In this document: positions 1 to 6,290 of the stretch, piece by piece
Layout of the letters: every line of letters starts with the position of its first letter
How positions within the stretch are numbered: the first letter of the stretch is position 1
IMG/VR virus record: IMGVR_UViG_3300023174_000238
Coordinates: 1 to 50,266 of that record
Length of the DNA stretch: 50,266 bases
Origin: a virus
Strand: one strand, 5' to 3'
Notes under the pieces: generated by a model
What the model was told of the DNA's origin: nothing
Database searches by the model: none
Seen by the model: only the letters and a program-made list of their open reading frames with translations
Program-made: the position numbers and the translations under genes

Positions 1-9
1 CAACAGCGT

Positions 10-273
10 ATGGTTGACTACAAGCAGTATCTTGCTGAGGTCAAGGAAAGCAACATCATTCACAAACTAGATAACTATGGTGGGTCTATGTCTTATGACT
101 ACCACTTCTATGCATTGAATGCTCTACTAAGATTTCAAATGGGTTCGTGGTCTCACGACAGTTGGTTCTATGATTTCATTACCGACAGCACTAACGCTAC
201 CCACATTCTTAGCAAATTAGACAACAACGAGGGCGAAAACTTTTACCTTGTCCCTATTGACTTCCACTTCTAA
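10..273 (+). CDS. Hypothetical protein, 5' end possibly outside window
   Basis: No recognisable domain. The protein is rich in aromatic residues (Tyr, Phe, Trp) and His. The first ATG is at 10, but the frame is open to base 1, so the true start may lie upstream. It ends in a TAA at 271-273, followed by a 40-base gap before the next gene. It is the first of a rightward run of small unknown genes and could be an early small protein. Function unknown. Confidence 0.55.
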   Translation: MVDYKQYLAEVKESNIIHKLDNYGGSMSYDYHFYALNALLRFQMGSWSHDSWFYDFITDSTNATHILSKLDNNEGENFYLVPIDFHF

Positions 274-313
274 ACCTGCTACACTATTATCCTAAGAGAA
301 AGAGAAAACGCAA

Positions 314-520
314 ATGGCATTATTCAAAGTATCCCTATCATTCCACTTTGACGACGAATATGAAGTAAACGCAGATAATTATGAAGAAGCAGAGCAGTTG
401 GCTTTGGAAATGGCTGAAGAGTGGAAACCTTATTCTTCCGAGAAGGGCGTTACCTACGATTGGTATTCCGTAGATGTAGAAGGTGTTTACACAGACGAAG
501 AGTTGCCTGAAGATGAGTGA
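314..520 (+). CDS. Small acidic hypothetical protein
   Basis: A 68-residue acidic protein whose C-terminal third is dominated by Asp and Glu. A beta-strand-like opening (residues 1-12) is followed by an acidic helix, compatible with a small alpha/beta fold. An AGAAAGAGA purine stretch precedes the ATG. The last 8 bases (ATGAGTGA, 513-520) contain the start of the next gene, so the two are probably translationally coupled. No family recognised. Confidence 0.65.
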   Translation: MALFKVSLSFHFDDEYEVNADNYEEAEQLALEMAEEWKPYSSEKGVTYDWYSVDVEGVYTDEELPEDE

Positions 521-686
521 GTGTGATTGCGACAAAGTTGTTTGTCCTAAGCACCACGGCAGTTTTGACTGCAATTCTTTTTGCGACATTTGCGAAGGTA
601 ATACAGAATACTGCCCTACCCACGATGAGTATTCAGATATACAAGCAAAGATTTATCTAAACACCTATAAGGAAGAAAATGCCTAG
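513..686 (+). CDS. Small Cys/His-rich putative zinc-binding protein
   Basis: A 57-residue protein starting at the ATG inside the preceding gene's end (ATGAGTGA), rather than at the upstream in-frame ATG at 483. It holds clustered metal-ligand residues: CDC near residue 4, CPKHH, then C..FCDIC and YCPTH. Two CxxC/CxxH-like knuckles suggest a small zinc-ribbon fold. It ends by an 8-bp overlap (ATGCCTAG) with the next gene. Function unknown; a regulatory or protein-binding role is only inference. Confidence 0.6.
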   Translation: MSECDCDKVVCPKHHGSFDCNSFCDICEGNTEYCPTHDEYSDIQAKIYLNTYKEENA

Positions 687-1092
687 ACTTACCTATGACG
701 AATGGTTTGACACGTTCAAGCCTATCAGGAACAAACACAGTATTGATAGTGATTACTCTGGCATTACCGCTTTCGAAACCTATGGTGACGAACTAGCATT
801 TGTACTAGAACAACCAGAGAACACTATCTGGACTGAGATGGATGGTGACAGTGGCGTATCTATTGTCGAAGGCTATCACCTAGTAAACCGTATTCAGTAT
901 TACATTACCGAAGTTCCCTATGACCCTGAGCAGTCGTATGAGATACCTATCAGTATTGATAAGGAATGTGATTGTATGTCCGACGGTGATGCTAACATTG
1001 ATTGTGATGAATGCCGTGGCAATGGCTACATCACTATTTGGATTGACACACGAGAAGAAATGGAAGAAATTTATGGAACCGAGAATGTTTGA
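679..1092 (+). CDS. Hypothetical protein with C-terminal DnaJ-like zinc knuckle
   Basis: A 137-residue acidic protein. Near residues 96-115 it has CDC followed by CDECRGNG, which resembles one CxxCxGxG unit of the DnaJ/anti-TRAP zinc-finger family. The N-terminal 90 residues match nothing I recognise. Its start overlaps the previous stop (ATGCCTAG), and its own end overlaps the next start (ATGTTTGA), so it belongs to a tightly coupled run. A metal-binding role is likely; the cellular role is unknown. Confidence 0.6.
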   Translation: MPRLTYDEWFDTFKPIRNKHSIDSDYSGITAFETYGDELAFVLEQPENTIWTEMDGDSGVSIVEGYHLVNRIQYYITEVPYDPEQSYEIPISIDKECDCMSDGDANIDCDECRGNGYITIWIDTREEMEEIYGTENV

Positions 1093-1276
1093 AGAATGGC
1101 AGATTGACAAAGAGAACTTTGAGAGTTTTCTGGACGCTGACCTTGTAGAACTACCACTATCGGATGAACTATGGGAAACTATCATTAGCGACGTAGAAGG
1201 TCAAGTTGCTAACTATCTTGATGAACTTCTACAGCGTATTGCTCTAGATGTAACAGAGGGTGTATACGATGAATAA
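1085..1276 (+). CDS. Hypothetical acidic helical protein
   Basis: A 63-residue, mostly helical acidic protein. The start at 1085 is chosen because it gives the same 8-bp overlap (ATGTTTGA) as the two upstream junctions. An in-frame ATG at 1073 and a much longer reading to 920 are also open but would overlap the previous gene heavily. No domain recognised. Its last 8 bases (ATGAATAA) again contain an ATG, which opens only a 15-codon frame. Confidence 0.5.
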   Translation: MFEEWQIDKENFESFLDADLVELPLSDELWETIISDVEGQVANYLDELLQRIALDVTEGVYDE

Positions 1277-1409
1277 GGATTGGGACCCAGGTCCTTCTAT
1301 CTCTACCCTCAGCTGAAACGGTAGATGCAAAGGACGTACTAGAATTGGTAGGTTGAGCTTGCTCCCTATCATAGTAGAGAATATCTAAGGGGTTGGGTAT
1401 GGCTCTACA

Positions 1410-1450
1410 GGAGGACTGGGACTTCTTTCCTTTCTTGGTCCTAGTCCTCC
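1410..1450 (+). other. Strong RNA hairpin in gene-free gap 1277-1515
   Basis: The 239-base gap 1277-1515 has no gene I can support. It contains a 13-bp stem (1410-1422 with 1438-1450, one G-T wobble) closing a 15-base pyrimidine-rich loop. No T-run follows, so it is not a standard intrinsic terminator. A weaker 6-bp stem lies at 1302-1307/1320-1325. The gap may hold a structured leader or small RNA upstream of the 1516 gene. Confidence 0.5.
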
Positions 1451-1462
1451 AAACATCTTCCC

Positions 1463-1489
1463 TATAATGTCTGGGGTATCAAGTATAAT
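1463..1489 (+). promoter_or_regulatory. Tandem -10 boxes for the 1516-1985 gene pair
   Basis: Two perfect TATAAT hexamers (1463-1468 and 1484-1489) lie upstream of the gene at 1516, which has a TAGGAG ribosome-binding site at 1506-1511. Neither has a convincing -35 or an extended TG motif, so activity is uncertain. Confidence 0.35.
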
Positions 1490-1515
1490 CGAAGAGATAA
1501 CTAAATAGGAGTAGT

Positions 1516-1716
1516 ATGAGAAGAATAATAACACCAGAACAGAAGGTAGCGACCAAGATAGCAAATCTAGTTAGTGATGTAACGATTGACTTAGAACAAG
1601 TAGGTATCTCAATCGCAAGAGATAATCCCAATGTAGTCTATCGAAGATTACAGGAAATCGCAGAAGTAGCAGAACACGATAAAATGTCGAAGGGTCAGGG
1701 TATAATAGAAGTATGA
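1516..1716 (+). CDS. Hypothetical helical protein
   Basis: A 66-residue, predicted all-helical protein with a good TAGGAG site 5 bases before its ATG. It overlaps the next gene by ATGA (1713-1716), so the two form a translationally coupled pair. The charged N-terminus (MRRII) and heptad-like spacing suggest a small helical bundle. No family recognised. Confidence 0.6.
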   Translation: MRRIITPEQKVATKIANLVSDVTIDLEQVGISIARDNPNVVYRRLQEIAEVAEHDKMSKGQGIIEV

Positions 1717-1985
1717 ACACACCAATAGAAACACAAACAGAAATCCTAGCAGAACTATGGATGGACTATCGAACAGAGCCATACTTTACCGAGTTTGTAG
1801 AGTATGCTGACTTGGGGCTACCCCTAGCATACAGCATTACCAGCGGTATCGTAAAGCCAACAGAACAGAGTAATAGGTTTATCGAAGATACTTGGAGTGT
1901 ATTTCTTGGTATCTGTGGACACAATGAAGATACAGGCTTTGAAAACTTGGCAGAGATGCTTGCTACTTTAGATATAGAAGAGTAA
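1713..1985 (+). CDS. Hypothetical acidic protein
   Basis: A 90-residue acidic protein coupled to the upstream gene through an ATGA overlap. The pattern of Trp, Tyr and Phe spaced among acidic helices resembles many small early phage proteins, but I recognise no domain. It is the last rightward gene before the gene-free region 1986-2580, where leftward transcription from the other side converges. Confidence 0.6.
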   Translation: MNTPIETQTEILAELWMDYRTEPYFTEFVEYADLGLPLAYSITSGIVKPTEQSNRFIEDTWSVFLGICGHNEDTGFENLAEMLATLDIEE

Positions 1986-1987
1986 CT

Positions 1988-2010
1988 AGGTTCCCCTTAA
2001 TTGGGGACCT
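1988..2010 (+). terminator. Weak hairpin after the rightward genes
   Basis: AGGTTCCCC and GGGGACCT pair with one bulged T around a TTAATT loop, directly after the stop codon at 1985. It is followed by TGGGG rather than a T-run, so it may be only a stabilising 3' hairpin. It could serve transcripts arriving from either side. Confidence 0.35.
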
Positions 2011-2031
2011 TGGGGCACCACACCTTATCCC

Positions 2032-2424
2032 ATTTGTCAAGTATTAAATATAACAAAATGATTACGATATTACGATGGTATCCCCAAATCCCCAAATAAA
2101 CTATTTATCATATACAGACATTACGATGGAAGTTAAAAAATCCCAGAATGTTTTATATATACCTATAGGGATAATGTCAATGGATATCTTGGATACCCCC
2201 ACGTAGTGGCTGGCTATGCCAGGGTATGTAGAGAATATCTCTTGATTTCCCCTAGTAGAAATACATATAATAAAAACATTACGATATGAGTATATTTTCC
2301 CCAAAAAGGTATATGTTTTTATCTATTTAGATAGTGTTTGTGCATATATATACCACATATTTGGCTATTTGTCAAGGGTATTTATATGTTTGGATATGGG
2401 GGTTTGGGGCTAAAATGATTACGA
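2032..2424. repeat. ATTACGA iteron-like repeats in the candidate origin
   Basis: ATTACGA occurs five times in the same orientation (2061, 2069, 2120, 2278, 2418). Two copies sit in a 13-bp direct repeat AAAATGATTACGA (2055-2067 and 2412-2424). Each of these is preceded by a copy of ATTTGTCAAG (2032-2041 and 2367-2376). CCCCAAAT-type and GGGGTTT-type runs lie near the two ends in opposite orientation. The block is AT-rich and has no believable gene. Iteron-like spacing suggests a protein-binding array. Confidence 0.55.
2347..2375 (-). promoter_or_regulatory. Leftward promoter inside the gene-free region
   Basis: On the minus strand TTGACA (2370-2375) is followed after exactly 17 bases by TATATA (2347-2352), with TGG just upstream of the -10. 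No convincing gene lies downstream. It would start an RNA at about 2340 running left across the ATTACGA repeats. Confidence 0.5.
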
Positions 2425-2509
2425 GTTTTAAGATATATGGGCACAATTACCCATACCACTTCTCTCCATTTCTCTCCACAATGACTATCAAAACAATCAG
2501 TAAGATTTA

Positions 2510-2529
2510 TGTGGATAAAATGTGGATAA
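2510..2529 (-). promoter_or_regulatory. Two perfect DnaA boxes
   Basis: TGTGGATAA at 2510-2518 and 2521-2529 is the exact complement of the DnaA-box consensus TTATCCACA, twice in tandem, 11 bases apart. They lie at the right end of the AT-rich repeat region. Host DnaA binding here would fit a replication origin; a DnaA-regulated promoter is the alternative. Confidence 0.6.
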
Positions 2530-2580
2530 CTTGTGCATATGTCTGTTGAAAACAGACTAAGGCGAAGCCATAACTTTACC

Positions 2581-2949
2581 CTATTTCAGGTTATATTCGA
2601 CTATATCTGAAAGCTTAATCAAGTATCCTTTTGATGGATTAGGTGGGATATTACACTCTATAGGTTTACCTTTAGTAGATGTTATTTCTACTAGGTCTGA
2701 AGTTGCTACTATTACTACCATACCCTCCAAAACAAACGCATAGTGAGTAGCTTTAGATACAGACAAACCTGATGGTTCCCATGACTGAGAACTGTTATAC
2801 CAACATTCAGTTTCAATATATAGATTACCTGTTTCTTTCCAACGAGCATCTCTCTTGACTTCTACTGTATCTATACTAAGTAGATTGGCTACTGTGTTCT
2901 CACCTTCTACCCCAAATTTTAAGTCAAGGTCAAAGTCAGACTTCTTCAC
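2581..2949 (-). CDS. Putative PD-(D/E)XK nuclease
   Basis: A 122-residue protein starting at GTG (2949). Residues 10-50 read as a small PD-(D/E)XK nuclease core: a GVEGE helix, then a strand with the EVK catalytic motif, and a GNLYIETE strand. This layout matches small phage-encoded endonucleases of the restriction/Holliday-resolvase fold. It is the last gene of a leftward operon headed by a pyrimidine-dimer glycosylase, which suggests DNA repair or host DNA breakdown. The fold assignment is inferred from motif order. Confidence 0.6.
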   Translation of the reverse strand: MKKSDFDLDLKFGVEGENTVANLLSIDTVEVKRDARWKETGNLYIETECWYNSSQSWEPSGLSVSKATHYAFVLEGMVVIVATSDLVEITSTKGKPIECNIPPNPSKGYLIKLSDIVEYNLK

Positions 2950-3091
2950 TCTTCTCCAATAACTCCTGTATACGCTGATACTGAATAAATCCTAGCTTAG
3001 TACGCTTTTGTTCTTCTTCTAGTAGTTTTGTAATCTGTAAGTTTGCGTATCGCATTCCAGCTACAAACATTACATCATCTGTTAGTGCCAT
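2936..3091 (-). CDS. Small helical protein (51 aa)
   Basis: A 51-residue protein from the ATG at 3091, with sequence beginning MALTDDVMFVAGMRYA and ending in a long charged helix rich in Glu, Lys and Arg. It overlaps the upstream gene by 10 bases and the downstream GTG start by 14, so it fills an otherwise empty slot in the operon exactly. No family recognised. The overlaps at both ends are the main support. Confidence 0.6.
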   Translation of the reverse strand: MALTDDVMFVAGMRYANLQITKLLEEEQKRTKLGFIQYQRIQELLEKSEEV

Positions 3092-3318
3092 CCAACTGGT
3101 TCCTTATCTGCTACGTGTTCCTTTACGATAGGAACAATATCTTTCAATTCAATTGGTTCTTCTTTCAACCAATCTACCCCATGAATATTGCTATTCAATA
3201 GGTCTATAATCTGTTTATGCTGTTCATCCATACCTGCCTGGTATCCGTGCTTCCAACCTAGGTCATATCCTTGCTGTACGAGCCGTACACGCCATTTGAG
3301 TATCTTAGGCAACTTCAT
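3082..3318 (-). CDS. Small GxxxG-rich helical protein
   Basis: A 78-residue protein with YDLGWKHGYQAGMDEQ at residues 18-33. The spaced glycines are shared with 8207-8455 and, more weakly, 6105-6290. It has no transmembrane segment and the glycines sit in a charged context, so it may be a soluble helix-packing or nucleic-acid-associated protein. It overlaps the glycosylase gene upstream by 14 bases. Function unknown. Confidence 0.6.
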   Translation of the reverse strand: MKLPKILKWRVRLVQQGYDLGWKHGYQAGMDEQHKQIIDLLNSNIHGVDWLKEEPIELKDIVPIVKEHVADKEPVGWH

Positions 3319-3811
3319 TATAGCTCATTTCGTGAGTTACCCAAAAGTACTGGCATGGAGTCTTTTTGTCTTGGCAACATGGCTTATTGTATTCACTTAG
3401 TTTTGCTAAACCAAACTGGTAATAATACATTGGGTCTTTGCGATATAGGTTAACTTGGTGAGTAGTAGTTACTTTAGCAATGGTATCTTTATTACGATAC
3501 CACTGTGGAATTTCCCTACCCCAGTTATCTTGGGTAGCATCACGAAGAGCAATAAGGTTCTCCATGTTTTTATCAGTTTTAATACCACGATTATTTGCTT
3601 CTAGCACCATTGCGGTAATGTAATTCCATAGACCCATCTCATGCCCACGCCACATCTTTACAGCAGGGTGGTTACGCCAAGCAGCACTTGGGTCTGGATT
3701 GTTTAGGACTTTTAGGATTTGGTAGCCTTCAAGAATTTGCTTGTTAAGGCGTTTATTATCTAATGCTCTTGCAGACTTGGCAAAAGACTTATATGGTAGA
3801 AAGGTTTGCAT
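3305..3811 (-). CDS. Pyrimidine dimer DNA glycosylase (endonuclease V family)
   Basis: 168 residues. The N-terminus MQTFLPYKSFAKSARALD, then KRLNKQ.LEGYQIL and WRNHPAVKMWRGHE, is the signature of the Pyr_excise family (PF03013) found in many actinobacteria and phages. Members excise UV pyrimidine dimers. The C-terminal HQVNLYRKDP motif is also present. It is the first gene of the leftward 2581-3811 operon, behind a consensus promoter and a GAAGGA ribosome-binding site. In a sunlit aquatic host, repair of UV-damaged phage DNA would be useful (inference). Confidence 0.85.
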   Translation of the reverse strand: MQTFLPYKSFAKSARALDNKRLNKQILEGYQILKVLNNPDPSAAWRNHPAVKMWRGHEMGLWNYITAMVLEANNRGIKTDKNMENLIALRDATQDNWGREIPQWYRNKDTIAKVTTTHQVNLYRKDPMYYYQFGLAKLSEYNKPCCQDKKTPCQYFWVTHEMSYNEVA

Positions 3812-3841
3812 TCGATTCCTTCGTTTAATGGACCTATATAT

Positions 3842-3870
3842 ATTATAGTGGATGGTCGCTTGCTTGTCAA
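3842..3870 (-). promoter_or_regulatory. Consensus promoter of the glycosylase operon
   Basis: Minus strand: TTGACA (3865-3870), exactly 17 bases, TATAAT (3842-3847), a perfect vegetative-sigma promoter. The expected start is near 3835, about 24 bases before the ATG at 3811. Confidence 0.85.
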
Positions 3871-3901
3871 GCGTTTGTACTCTATTTTACCGCCAAGCTT
3901 A

Positions 3902-3910
3902 TGCTATAAT
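3902..3910 (+). promoter_or_regulatory. Extended -10 promoter, leaderless
   Basis: TGCTATAAT ends at 3910. Six bases later comes the ATG at 3917, so the expected transcription start coincides with the A of the start codon. There is no Shine-Dalgarno sequence. Confidence 0.75.
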
Positions 3911-3916
3911 TTTACT

Positions 3917-4027
3917 ATGGCAGCCAAAAAAACAAACACTCGCAATAGCAACCGTCAGAATGGTAAAGCATCTAAAAAACGTCCTAAGATGTTTGACCCA
4001 TCAAAGCGTAGACTAATTAGTCTCTAG
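3917..4027 (+). CDS. Small, very basic protein (36 aa)
   Basis: A 36-residue protein, almost a third Lys and Arg with many Asn and Ser, resembling a disordered nucleic-acid-binding or ribosomal-type tail peptide. The start at 3917 is fixed by an extended -10 box placed 6 bases upstream, giving a leaderless mRNA. A longer in-frame reading to 3806 crosses that promoter and is rejected. Its end overlaps the convergent gene 4013-4309 by 15 bases. Confidence 0.6.
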   Translation: MAAKKTNTRNSNRQNGKASKKRPKMFDPSKRRLISL

Positions 4028-4309
4028 AAAAATTGCACCTACTGGGACATTGCCCTTGTATTCTTCATCATAGTATACAGGGTGTGCTTTATCTAGCCTA
4101 CCAGTAATGATGTCTACAATCTCATTCATTGACCACATATACTCTGCTCCGTCTTGCTTACCATAAGCAGCCCAAGCATTGAGCAATCGTTGTTTAACTA
4201 AATCAATAGCCAAGTCTCTGTGATGATTTGCAAACTCATTAATCGCATCTACATCTTCTTTTGTGGCTGTGCTATCTAGCACCAGCATTCCATTTTCAAA
4301 TTTAATCAT
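4013..4309 (-). CDS. Hypothetical protein
   Basis: A 98-residue protein with a good AAGGAG site before its ATG. The N-terminal strand-turn (MIKFENGMLVLD) is followed by helices. No family recognised. Its promoter (TATAAT 4334-4339) faces that of the HAD gene at 4432 across a 9-bp inverted repeat, so the two may be co-regulated. The 3' end runs 15 bases into the convergent small basic gene. Confidence 0.65.
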   Translation of the reverse strand: MIKFENGMLVLDSTATKEDVDAINEFANHHRDLAIDLVKQRLLNAWAAYGKQDGAEYMWSMNEIVDIITGRLDKAHPVYYDEEYKGNVPVGAIFLETN

Positions 4310-4333
4310 TGTATCTCCTTTGTTTGTAGTTCT

Positions 4334-4339
4334 ATTATA
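4334..4339 (-). promoter_or_regulatory. -10 box for gene 4013-4309
   Basis: Perfect TATAAT on the minus strand, with the start expected near 4327 and AAGGAG before the ATG. No good -35 is visible; the inverted repeat 4362-4395 covers the -35 region. Confidence 0.5.
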
Positions 4340-4361
4340 GGGTTACCCTCAGACATTTAAA

Positions 4362-4395
4362 AACCACGCTAGGAAATTAATCGACCAGCGTGGTT
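4362..4395. promoter_or_regulatory. Inverted repeat between divergent promoters, possible operator
   Basis: AACCACGCT (4362-4370) and AGCGTGGTT (4387-4395) form perfect 9-bp arms around a 16-base centre. The repeat lies almost midway between the -10 boxes at 4334-4339 and 4420-4425, over both -35 regions. That placement fits a shared operator better than a terminator, as the genes diverge. Confidence 0.45.
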
Positions 4396-4416
4396 ATTCA
4401 TTAAGTATATCATGTA

Positions 4417-4425
4417 TGTTATAAT
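4417..4425 (+). promoter_or_regulatory. Extended -10 promoter, leaderless
   Basis: TGTTATAAT ends at 4425, six bases before the ATG at 4432. Expected start at the A of the start codon. Confidence 0.75.
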
Positions 4426-4431
4426 TGATAA

Positions 4432-4800
4432 ATGGCAACAATTGTAGACATTGATGATACCCTGCTTCGCAACGGCACTCAACCAATTCAGCGAACCATT
4501 GAGTATATCAAAACACTAAAAGGACCAATCTACATTGTCACAGGTCGCAGCCCTAAACAGCGTATAGAAACTGTTAAAGCCTTAAGGTCTGCTGGTGTCC
4601 GATATTCCGCATTATATATGAATCCTGGTCCTATGTCCGATAATGAGTACAAAGGGGAAATGGGAAAGAAACTCAAATCTCGTGGTGCTACGCTTGCAAT
4701 TGAAAATAATCCAGATGCTAGGGCTGCCTACAGTAGAGCAGGACTGGCTACAAAAGACCCTGCAACATTACCAGATGTATCTAAGATGTGGATTTTTTAG
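4432..4800 (+). CDS. HAD-family phosphatase
   Basis: 122 residues with the full haloacid dehalogenase signature. Motif I is DIDDTLL (nucleophile Asp, residues 6-12), motif II is VTGRS, the motif III lysine is in GKKLKSR, and motif IV is near IENNPDA. The length suits a capless HAD phosphatase acting on a phosphorylated sugar, nucleotide or nucleic-acid end. The substrate cannot be read from sequence. It is transcribed alone as a leaderless mRNA and faces other sugar-phosphate genes. Confidence 0.8.
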   Translation: MATIVDIDDTLLRNGTQPIQRTIEYIKTLKGPIYIVTGRSPKQRIETVKALRSAGVRYSALYMNPGPMSDNEYKGEMGKKLKSRGATLAIENNPDARAAYSRAGLATKDPATLPDVSKMWIF

Positions 4801-4868
4801 TATGGCATTCACACGAACACTCTAAGTTCCAAGATGTTTTAAACAAACAATCTTTATGGTAGCCTGTG

Positions 4869-5609
4869 CTACACCATCCAAACATTGGCAAGGAACTTCT
4901 CTACTCTCTCAACTGTATCTTGTGGCTCAACAACTCTAAGACAAGTTACCCCAGCAAGAAGAGCAGGATAGTCATTCTCTCCTGGACGGAACTTGTCACC
5001 AACATATAGGATTTCTGATGTGTCAAGCTTTCTATATTTCATTAATTGTTTTAGTGCAAACTCTTTGTCTATACCTGGCAACGAAATGTCTATACTACTA
5101 GTACCACCAAGTCTAATGCTATAGTCTGGTAGAACCTTCTTCAAGGCAGCAATCATTTCTTTACGCTTAGTTCCCCTTGGGTCCCAAGCAGACTTGTCTT
5201 CTAGTTTTGCCTTTTGTCCTAATGCAGAAAATGTAATCTGAGCTTTTCTATCTTCAATGATTTCTCCTGCTGGATTTTCTTCTAGAAGTCCCATGCTCTC
5301 TGCAGTAACTTTAACAATACTTTTAATAATATCTCGTTGTATCAATGGAATTTCTTCCTTGTATATTAAAGTTCCTTGTGCCTCATAGGTAGCACCAGAG
5401 CAAGACATTAAATATAGTTTTGTTTGTACCCAGTCTGGTATTCTTTCCAATACTTGAGTTTCAATTTGTTTTAGTGTACCGCCAGTAATAATAGCAATAT
5501 CATAATCATAAGCAAGTTTAGTGATGAACCTTGCTGTTCTTTCATCTAATGGTTGTTTTGATTCCGTCAAGGTGCCATCAAGGTCAAAGGCTATTAGTTT
5601 ATACATCAT
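4869..5609 (-). CDS. HAD-IIB hydrolase, phosphomannomutase-like
   Basis: 246 residues. FDLDGTLT near residue 8 is motif I, TGGT is motif II, and GDKFRPGENDYP is motif III/IV with its acidic pair. The central EDRKAQITFSALGQ and WDPRGTKR segments closely resemble the cap region of eukaryotic-type phosphomannomutases, so hexose phosphate mutase or phosphatase activity is likely. It overlaps the nucleotidyltransferase gene by 11 bases. With the mannose-6-phosphate isomerase cupin at 22728 it suggests a phage-supported mannose-phosphate route (inference). Confidence 0.75.
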   Translation of the reverse strand: MMYKLIAFDLDGTLTESKQPLDERTARFITKLAYDYDIAIITGGTLKQIETQVLERIPDWVQTKLYLMSCSGATYEAQGTLIYKEEIPLIQRDIIKSIVKVTAESMGLLEENPAGEIIEDRKAQITFSALGQKAKLEDKSAWDPRGTKRKEMIAALKKVLPDYSIRLGGTSSIDISLPGIDKEFALKQLMKYRKLDTSEILYVGDKFRPGENDYPALLAGVTCLRVVEPQDTVERVEKFLANVWMV

Positions 5610-6036
5610 TCTTCCATTCTTTTAAAATCCAACTAGAGCTATTCTTTTTGTCATTACCACCAACACCAAAGACAAAAGCAACTCTATCGCTTTGTAAATC
5701 CATTTCTGGGATATTGTCTCTACCTCTATCTCCACCATTAGCAAAGATAATCATGGCATCTTCGTAATACCACAATACCTTTTGAATAGCATCTTTGGCA
5801 GAGTTATCAGAATCATCAAACATAATAACTTCATCGACACAACGCAACTCTGAGATAACTATTTCACGTTCACTGTATGGCATAAAAGGCTTTCCCTTTT
5901 TGCGAGTAAGCCAAGCATCACTATTTAAACCAACAACAAGCCAATCACCTAGTTTTGCTGCTTCTTTAAAATAACTGATGTGACCTGAATGAATAGGGTC
6001 AAAGCCACCAGTAACCAAAACAATCTTACGCATCAT
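5599..6036 (-). CDS. Cytidylyltransferase-family nucleotidyltransferase
   Basis: 145 residues with GGFDPIHSGHISYF at residues 10-23, the HxGH signature of the cytidylyltransferase superfamily (TagD, RfaE C-domain, ADP-heptose synthases). VVGLNSD and the YSEREIVIS segment follow as in RfaE-like enzymes. It would join CTP or ATP to a phosphorylated alcohol or sugar. It is coupled to the phosphomannomutase-like gene downstream and to a 30-residue membrane peptide upstream. The exact nucleotide and sugar are not determinable. Confidence 0.8.
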   Translation of the reverse strand: MMRKIVLVTGGFDPIHSGHISYFKEAAKLGDWLVVGLNSDAWLTRKKGKPFMPYSEREIVISELRCVDEVIMFDDSDNSAKDAIQKVLWYYEDAMIIFANGGDRGRDNIPEMDLQSDRVAFVFGVGGNDKKNSSSWILKEWKNDV

Positions 6037-6118
6037 CGTCCTTATTGTCTGTAGCCCATGCTAAAAGCAAAAGTAGGGGTAGACCAACAATTAATATAAT
6101 CCACTCAAGAACGCTCAA
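6026..6118 (-). CDS. Single-transmembrane mini-protein (30 aa)
   Basis: A 30-residue frame from TTG at 6118, preceded by GGAG 8 bases upstream. It has a hydrophobic core (WIILIVGLPLLLLAW) and a charged tail ending in NKDDDA. Its stop overlaps the start of the nucleotidyltransferase and its start overlaps the end of gene 6105-6290, as in the other coupled junctions. Likely a small inner-membrane peptide; role unknown. Confidence 0.4.
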   Translation of the reverse strand: MSVLEWIILIVGLPLLLLLAWATDNKDDDA

Positions 6119-6290
6119 CGCTTGCTCCACGGTTAATGCCAGCAATGTAGCCAGCCTGGAAAGATTTAATCTCTCCTTCTGTTGGAAGTTCTGTCAATGT
6201 GACAATCCAATCTTCCATATCTTTTTTAGCTTTGCGTTTCACTGAGTTCAGAAGTCTTTCGTTCTGTCTCTTTGTTTTTCTGTCCATCAA
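6105..6290 (-). CDS. Small basic protein with GxxxG-like C-terminus
   Basis: A 61-residue protein from TTG at 6290 (ATG at 6287 is equivalent). The basic N-terminal half is followed by FQAGYIAGINRG near residue 48, reminiscent of the glycine-spaced motif in 3082-3318 and 8207-8455. It overlaps gene 6226-6396 by about 65 bases, which is long for this genome. A later in-frame start at the internal Met (DMEDW) is possible. Function unknown. Confidence 0.45.
   Translation of the reverse strand: MMDRKTKRQNERLLNSVKRKAKKDMEDWIVTLTELPTEGEIKSFQAGYIAGINRGASVERS

Noticed and set aside
1269-1316. 15-codon gene after 1085-1276
   Set aside because: Overlap form matches the others, but the product is too short and without features; could be a leader peptide only.
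1302-1450. Degenerate tRNA in the 1277-1515 gap
   Set aside because: Some D-arm-like words occur, but no T-loop or acceptor pairing could be found.
2101-2304. 67-codon leftward frame in the candidate origin
   Set aside because: TTG-led, no ribosome-binding site, lies in repeat DNA and has no protein-like conservation; more likely untranslated RNA if transcribed.
2334-2549. 71-codon rightward frame across the DnaA boxes
   Set aside because: Composition is that of AT-rich non-coding DNA and it covers the repeats and DnaA boxes; no start signal.
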